Assembly (NCBI GenBank): GCA_018136815.1 | Contig: CM030931.1 | Span: forward strand, 3,912,148-3,976,147 | Length of the DNA: 64,000 bases | Reading direction: 5' to 3' | Source of the DNA: Isochrysis galbana | Lineage: Eukaryota; Haptophyta; Isochrysidales; Isochrysidaceae | Part shown: one piece after another, positions 60,228-64,000 of the stretch | How the letters are laid out: each line of letters begins with the position of its first letter | Numbering within the stretch: the first letter of the stretch is position 1 | Program-made: the position numbers and the translations under genes | The notes under the pieces: model-generated | Database searches by the model: none | What the model saw: only the letters and a program-made list of their open reading frames with translations | Told to the model about the DNA's origin: nothing

Positions 60228-62878
60228 TGCGAGGAGCCTAGCTCATCCACCTGAAGTCGGGGAGACCTATCCCACAATATAGTTTGAACGTCCGAGTCAA
60301 TGGCCTCCATGAACCATGCCGGAGGAGTGGACGTGGATAGCCAATATCTCGGCGTCCCGTAGATTATGAAGTTCACTAGCAGCGTCCTCCCGTGAATGGA
60401 GAGACTCTTCAGACCTCTCCATGTTGCGACCTTTTTCTTAAGCTTCGCGTATAGCTTCTCCCAGAAGGAGTCGTTTTCTAGCCCTTCCCAGAAAGGGACT
60501 CCTAGAATGGTCGCATACTCGCCTTCGCCGAGTGTTTTAAGATAAGTTAGCGTCTCGGGGACCTGCGCCCCTGTAAGCGATCCCATTATTATTAGTATAC
60601 TCTTGTTTTTGTTCACCCTAGCCCCGGTGGCGGTTCCATATGTCTCTAAGATGTGCATCGCCCTCTCCAGTGACTCGAAAGAGCTCGCTAAAATTTGCGT
60701 GTCGTCGGCAAACTGCGAAAGCCTTAACTCTCTAGGTCCTATTGTGATTCCCTTCATCTCAGGGTCGGCGTTGACTAGTCGTGTTAGGCCTTCGGCCACT
60801 AAGAGAAAAGCTAGGGGCGATAGCGGGCACCCTTGGGGCATGCCGCAATGTATCGTGAAGGGATTGCTGCGTCTACCATTGGCCTTGATCCATCTGATCG
60901 GAAGGGAATCCGCGTTAGTTAATAGTGTTAGCCATCTAGAGTAACCGGGGCCGAAGCCCAATGCCTGTATCGCTTTATGATAATAATCCCAGCTGACTCT
61001 ATCGAAAGCTTTCTCCCAGTCTATCGCCAGGGCTAATCCCTCTTCGTCTGCGTCTTCCAAGTATGCTTGCACTAACTTTAGCAAATGGGTGGCTTCGCCT
61101 ATCATCCTCCTAGGCACAAAGCCCACTTGCTCCCTGGAGATGATCGTATGTATCGTTTTTTTGAGTCTGTTAGCTAGGATCCTGGCGAGGATTTTGTAGT
61201 CCGTTTGGAGCAACGTTATTGGTCTATAGTTCCTCGGGTCCCTAGCGTCCCCTTTTTTATAGAGCAGGGCTATATCACCCGAGCACGTGTCCTCCGGTAA
61301 TGCCCCCGACCGGTAGGCTTCGTGAAACATGTCCATCAGGCGCGGGGCCGCTAGCTTTTCAAAGCTTTGATAGAACTCCATTGGTATGCCGTCCGGCCCC
61401 GCGGATTTACCTTTCGCCATTTGCCGTATAGCACGGATGATCTCCGAATATCCTATGGGCTTGTCCAAGAAGGACCTATGACCCGTCGGTATCTGACGTT
61501 GCCTTAGCGCGTGAAGGAGGGGCTCCGCGCCTTGAGAGATCTTTTCGCTGAAAAGCCATACATAGTAGCCCCGTAACGAGGCCAGAATCGCGGTGTCGTC
61601 GGTTGCTACTTTGTCTTCATCTAGGGCCGGTTGCGGGTCTTCCCATCTCACTCCAGCGTACATCGCCGGGATGTCGCCGCTAGCGTGTCTAGGCGTGAAT
61701 CTCTTAAAAAATTGCTTTGTAACAAGCTCTTCCGCCCTTATGATTTTCTCCGCTAATGACGGGGCGGGTGAGAAGGTACGTCTTTTGTCGACTACTTTGC
61801 GGTTCAGTTCCGCTATGATGTCCGACCGGGTCGTCCCGGGGGTCGCCTCCATTTGGGCTTTTCTAGCATCCGCCACCGCGTCGATTTCCGCTTGCGCGTA
61901 CCTCTGTCGTCTGCGAAGCTCAACCGCCTTCGCGAGGAGTATCGAAGATACCTTCCTTTTGAATTCCGTCCAAGTGGTTAACTTGTCCCCTTCGTCCTCT
62001 CCCGGAGGGGCTGGGTAGAGTCTCCTCCAGAGGAGGCTGATCATCTCCCGGGTCTCCGGGTCGTCTAATACCTCCAAAGGTATCTTGGCATCTATTTCCG
62101 TTGCCCGTCGTGGGGGGGCGGTAGCAAAAGTCGCTACCACCGGGTGGTGGTCCGACGCCGCCAGGCCCGTGAAAAGTTTAAGATCTATGTATGCCTTATG
62201 CCATCTCCACGTGGAGTAGTATTCTGCGGCGTATACTCGATCTATTCTCGTGTGGGTCTGGTGCCCGCACCTCGTGTATTGCTCTTTTATGCCCGGATTA
62301 ACCAGCAGTTGGACGTCAGTGAGCCCATGCGAGGCAATCGCCCTCGTGAGGGCTCTGCCTCCCGTATTTGCATAGGGGGTCGCCCCCGCGATGGGCCGGG
62401 TGTCTCTATGTATGTTCTCCACGCAATTGAAATCGCCCGCTATAATTGTGTGAGAAAGTATTTCCGATGTCTCATGAAGGACTTTGATTTCTTCTTTACG
62501 CTTACTAGGTCTAGCATTTAGATACACCGAGGCGAAAGATATTGTTTCATGTCCGAAATTAGCCTTTACTACTACCAGCCTTCCCGGGATAACTACCGAC
62601 CAAGATTCTACTACTACGTCGCTTCTGTCTCTTCTAATGGCTACCGCCACTCCGCTCCCAGGGTCGCCCCTAGACGCGGGGGATTGAAACCAGTCCCAGC
62701 CAAGGGACCGGGCCAAACCTTGCACCCTTAGGTGCCACCCATCGCTGTAATGGTGTAGTTCTTGCGCGTACAGAACATGGATCCCTCCTAGTCTCGCTTG
62801 CGCTAGGGTCGACGTTAATTTATGTTTCGCTCCGTTCAAATTGTATGTCGCAATCTTTAAGTCGCTACTATTCACCAT
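60228..62878 (-). pseudogene. LINE family A ORF2: endonuclease plus reverse transcriptase, C-terminus lost
   Basis: The frame starts at 62878 (MVNSSDLKIATYNLNGAK). The apurin-type endonuclease has YAQELHH, SGVAVAIRR, IAGDFNCVE, HTRIDRVY and ASDHHPVVATF. A linker (TFSPAPSLAEK.., FTPRHASGDIPAMY) leads to the RT: KSAGPDGIPMEFYQSFE, NYRPITLLQTDYKILARIL, LAIDWEKAFDRVSW, GMPQGCPLSPLAFLL and catalytic FADD. Both enzymatic cores look intact over about 880 residues. At 60228 homology to the other copies stops (after VDELGSSQEG) and the open frame runs on for about 135 residues, antisense to the Fanzor fragment, to 59822. The C-terminal zinc finger and 3' UTR are therefore missing, so this copy is probably dead or non-mobile. 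Normal LINE replication nicks target DNA and copies its own RNA there. Confidence 0.88.
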
Positions 62879-63837
62879 GACGGTAGAGGCAACTAACTCC
62901 GTTCACGCAGTACCCTGGATAAGCCTTATTAGGTTTAAGATTGCATTTGACCATACAAGTTTGTTTGCCCGTGGTGGGGTCCTTTACCCAACATCCGGGG
63001 ATGTCGTGGCTGGAGGAGCATTGGACTATTTGACGTCCTTTCATGCGGTTGTTTTTGCATTCGCCCGCCATGAATCGGCGGCATGGCGCCGCCGCACCAA
63101 GGCCCATGAGGGCCCTGTAGTCCATGGCGTTACTTGCGTCCCTTTGGCGCTTTCGTTGTTCCGCTTTCGCCTTATCTTGTTCGCACGTGCATTGGCGAAA
63201 GCTAACTTGGTTTTTACGAAGAAATGAGATAGCCCACGGCTTGTCGTATCCTTTGCAGCCTCCGGGGGCTCCATGGATGGCTAACTCCCCTTCAGGAGTC
63301 ACACATTCCACCGATGATCGGACCGCATAGTCCAAGTTGAAATTTTCTCCGTCATCGAGAGTCACATGAAAGTTGCGAGGGAAGCGGTGCCCTAAGGCAG
63401 ACGTGTCCGTGTAAACATAAAAGTGCCAGATGGGACGCTTGCCGGACTCAACTTTCGTGATACCTTCGAGTGAGGTTTTGGCTCGCTGTTGGTTGCCCCT
63501 TAGCACGTGGAATCCCTCGCGCTCGAGTGAGTTAGCCAAGTGCCTAGTCTTGGTCTTAAAAGCCTTGATCGGATCAAAGATGCGAAAAACAATGTAGGTC
63601 GCCACCTCTTTTAGGGAGGACCGGATAGCGCTCGACTTTCGAGGGGCCGAGTCGATTAACGCACCATAGGTGATTCCAAATTCATGCGGGACTCCCGAGA
63701 GTGCTGTGTTAACTTTGTCTCCGTATGCGGCCTTGAATTGATCGTGTGCGTCTTCATCAACATAGAAAATCCAAGGGCCTTTGCGGCCTTTGTCCATGCC
63801 GTCTGGAGTTGCGTCTAGGCCTTCCAGCCTAGAGAGG
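62868..63837 (-). CDS. LINE family A ORF1, 5' part lost in assembly gap
   Basis: The frame is open from the gap edge to the stop at 62868. Recognisable are GPWIFYVDEDAHDQFKAAYG, a helical middle (FHVLRGNQQRAKTSLEG), WHFYVYTDTSALGHRF, a region with LDYAVRSSVECVTPEGELAI, and a Cys/His-rich end: CRRFMAGECKNNRMKG, QCSSSHDIPGC and YCVNGVSCLYRH, the last of CCCH type. It probably binds LINE RNA. Its stop overlaps the ORF2 start by 11 bp (ATGGTGAATAG). A more diverged relative lies at 18860-19215. The N-terminal MERAP part seen in other copies would lie beyond the gap. Confidence 0.8.
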
Positions 63838-63937
63838 NNNNNNNNNNNNNNNNNNNNNNNNNNNNNNNNNNNNNNNNNNNNNNNNNNNNNNNNNNNNNNN
63901 NNNNNNNNNNNNNNNNNNNNNNNNNNNNNNNNNNNNN
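63838..63937. other. Assembly gap (100 N)
   Basis: Exactly 100 N, so the size is probably a placeholder. It interrupts LINE ORF1. Confidence 1.
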
Positions 63938-64000
63938 CCCGGGGAGCTATCGCGTTTTAAGGTCGGCCCCCAATAGCTATCGGGGGCGAAAGGCGGCCCC
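63938..64000. other. 63 bp after the gap
   Basis: Contains the inverted repeat GCCCCCAATAGCTATCGGGGGC. Too short to assign. Confidence 0.5.

Overview
This window reads as nuclear DNA of a GC-rich unicellular alga. My best inference is a haptophyte (prymnesiophyte-like). The reasons are: compact genes with many short GC-rich introns, most with donor GTGCGC and some with GC-AG borders; a TTAGGG-type telomeric string; a HU-type histone-like protein with what looks like a signal-plus-transit leader for a secondary plastid; and very heavy non-LTR retrotransposon content. The species is not proven.

Host genes, left to right: a NIPA-type Mg transporter (1521-4357, +, 7 exons); a MAP kinase kinase (14058-10127, -, 16 exons); a plastid-type HU protein (21791-20416, -, 4 exons); a small two-exon unknown gene (23601-24098, +); the translation release factor GTPase eRF3 (29427-33194, +, 11 exons) with a Q-rich prion-like N-terminus and a PAM2-like motif; an F-box/ankyrin protein (about 38024-36379, -); a short SANT-like unknown gene (42150-43069, +); an intronless Raptor (48632-44838, -); and a large multi-membrane-span protein whose C-terminal half looks PDZ- and armadillo-like (53250-57943, +, many exons). 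Exons of NIPA, MAP2K, HU and eRF3 were joined by hand. All splice phases close and each gives one complete reading frame. Together these genes cover ordinary cell functions (Mg transport, MAPK and TOR signalling, translation termination, plastid nucleoid); they are not an operon or a single pathway.

Between the genes lie mobile elements. LINE family A has six ORF1 5' ends starting MERA (some of these belong to a related subfamily), several ORF2 pieces, and one near-complete ORF1+ORF2 copy at 60228-63837. LINE family B is typified by a 5'-truncated copy with a 15-bp target duplication at 40521-42108. There are Copia gag and RNase H scraps, a non-autonomous non-LTR element (element C, two copies), and a 620-bp non-autonomous DNA transposon nested in one element C copy, whose empty site survives in the other copy. 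At 59753-60107 there is a remnant of a Fanzor (eukaryotic TnpB-like) nuclease C-terminus, preceded by a 12-unit tandem array made from its own coding sequence.

The rest is dominated by kilobase-long purine/pyrimidine-asymmetric simple sequence. Most of it sits at the 5' ends or first introns of the host genes (NIPA, MAP2K, HU, eRF3, F-box/ankyrin, Raptor). Assembly gap: 100 N at 63838-63937.
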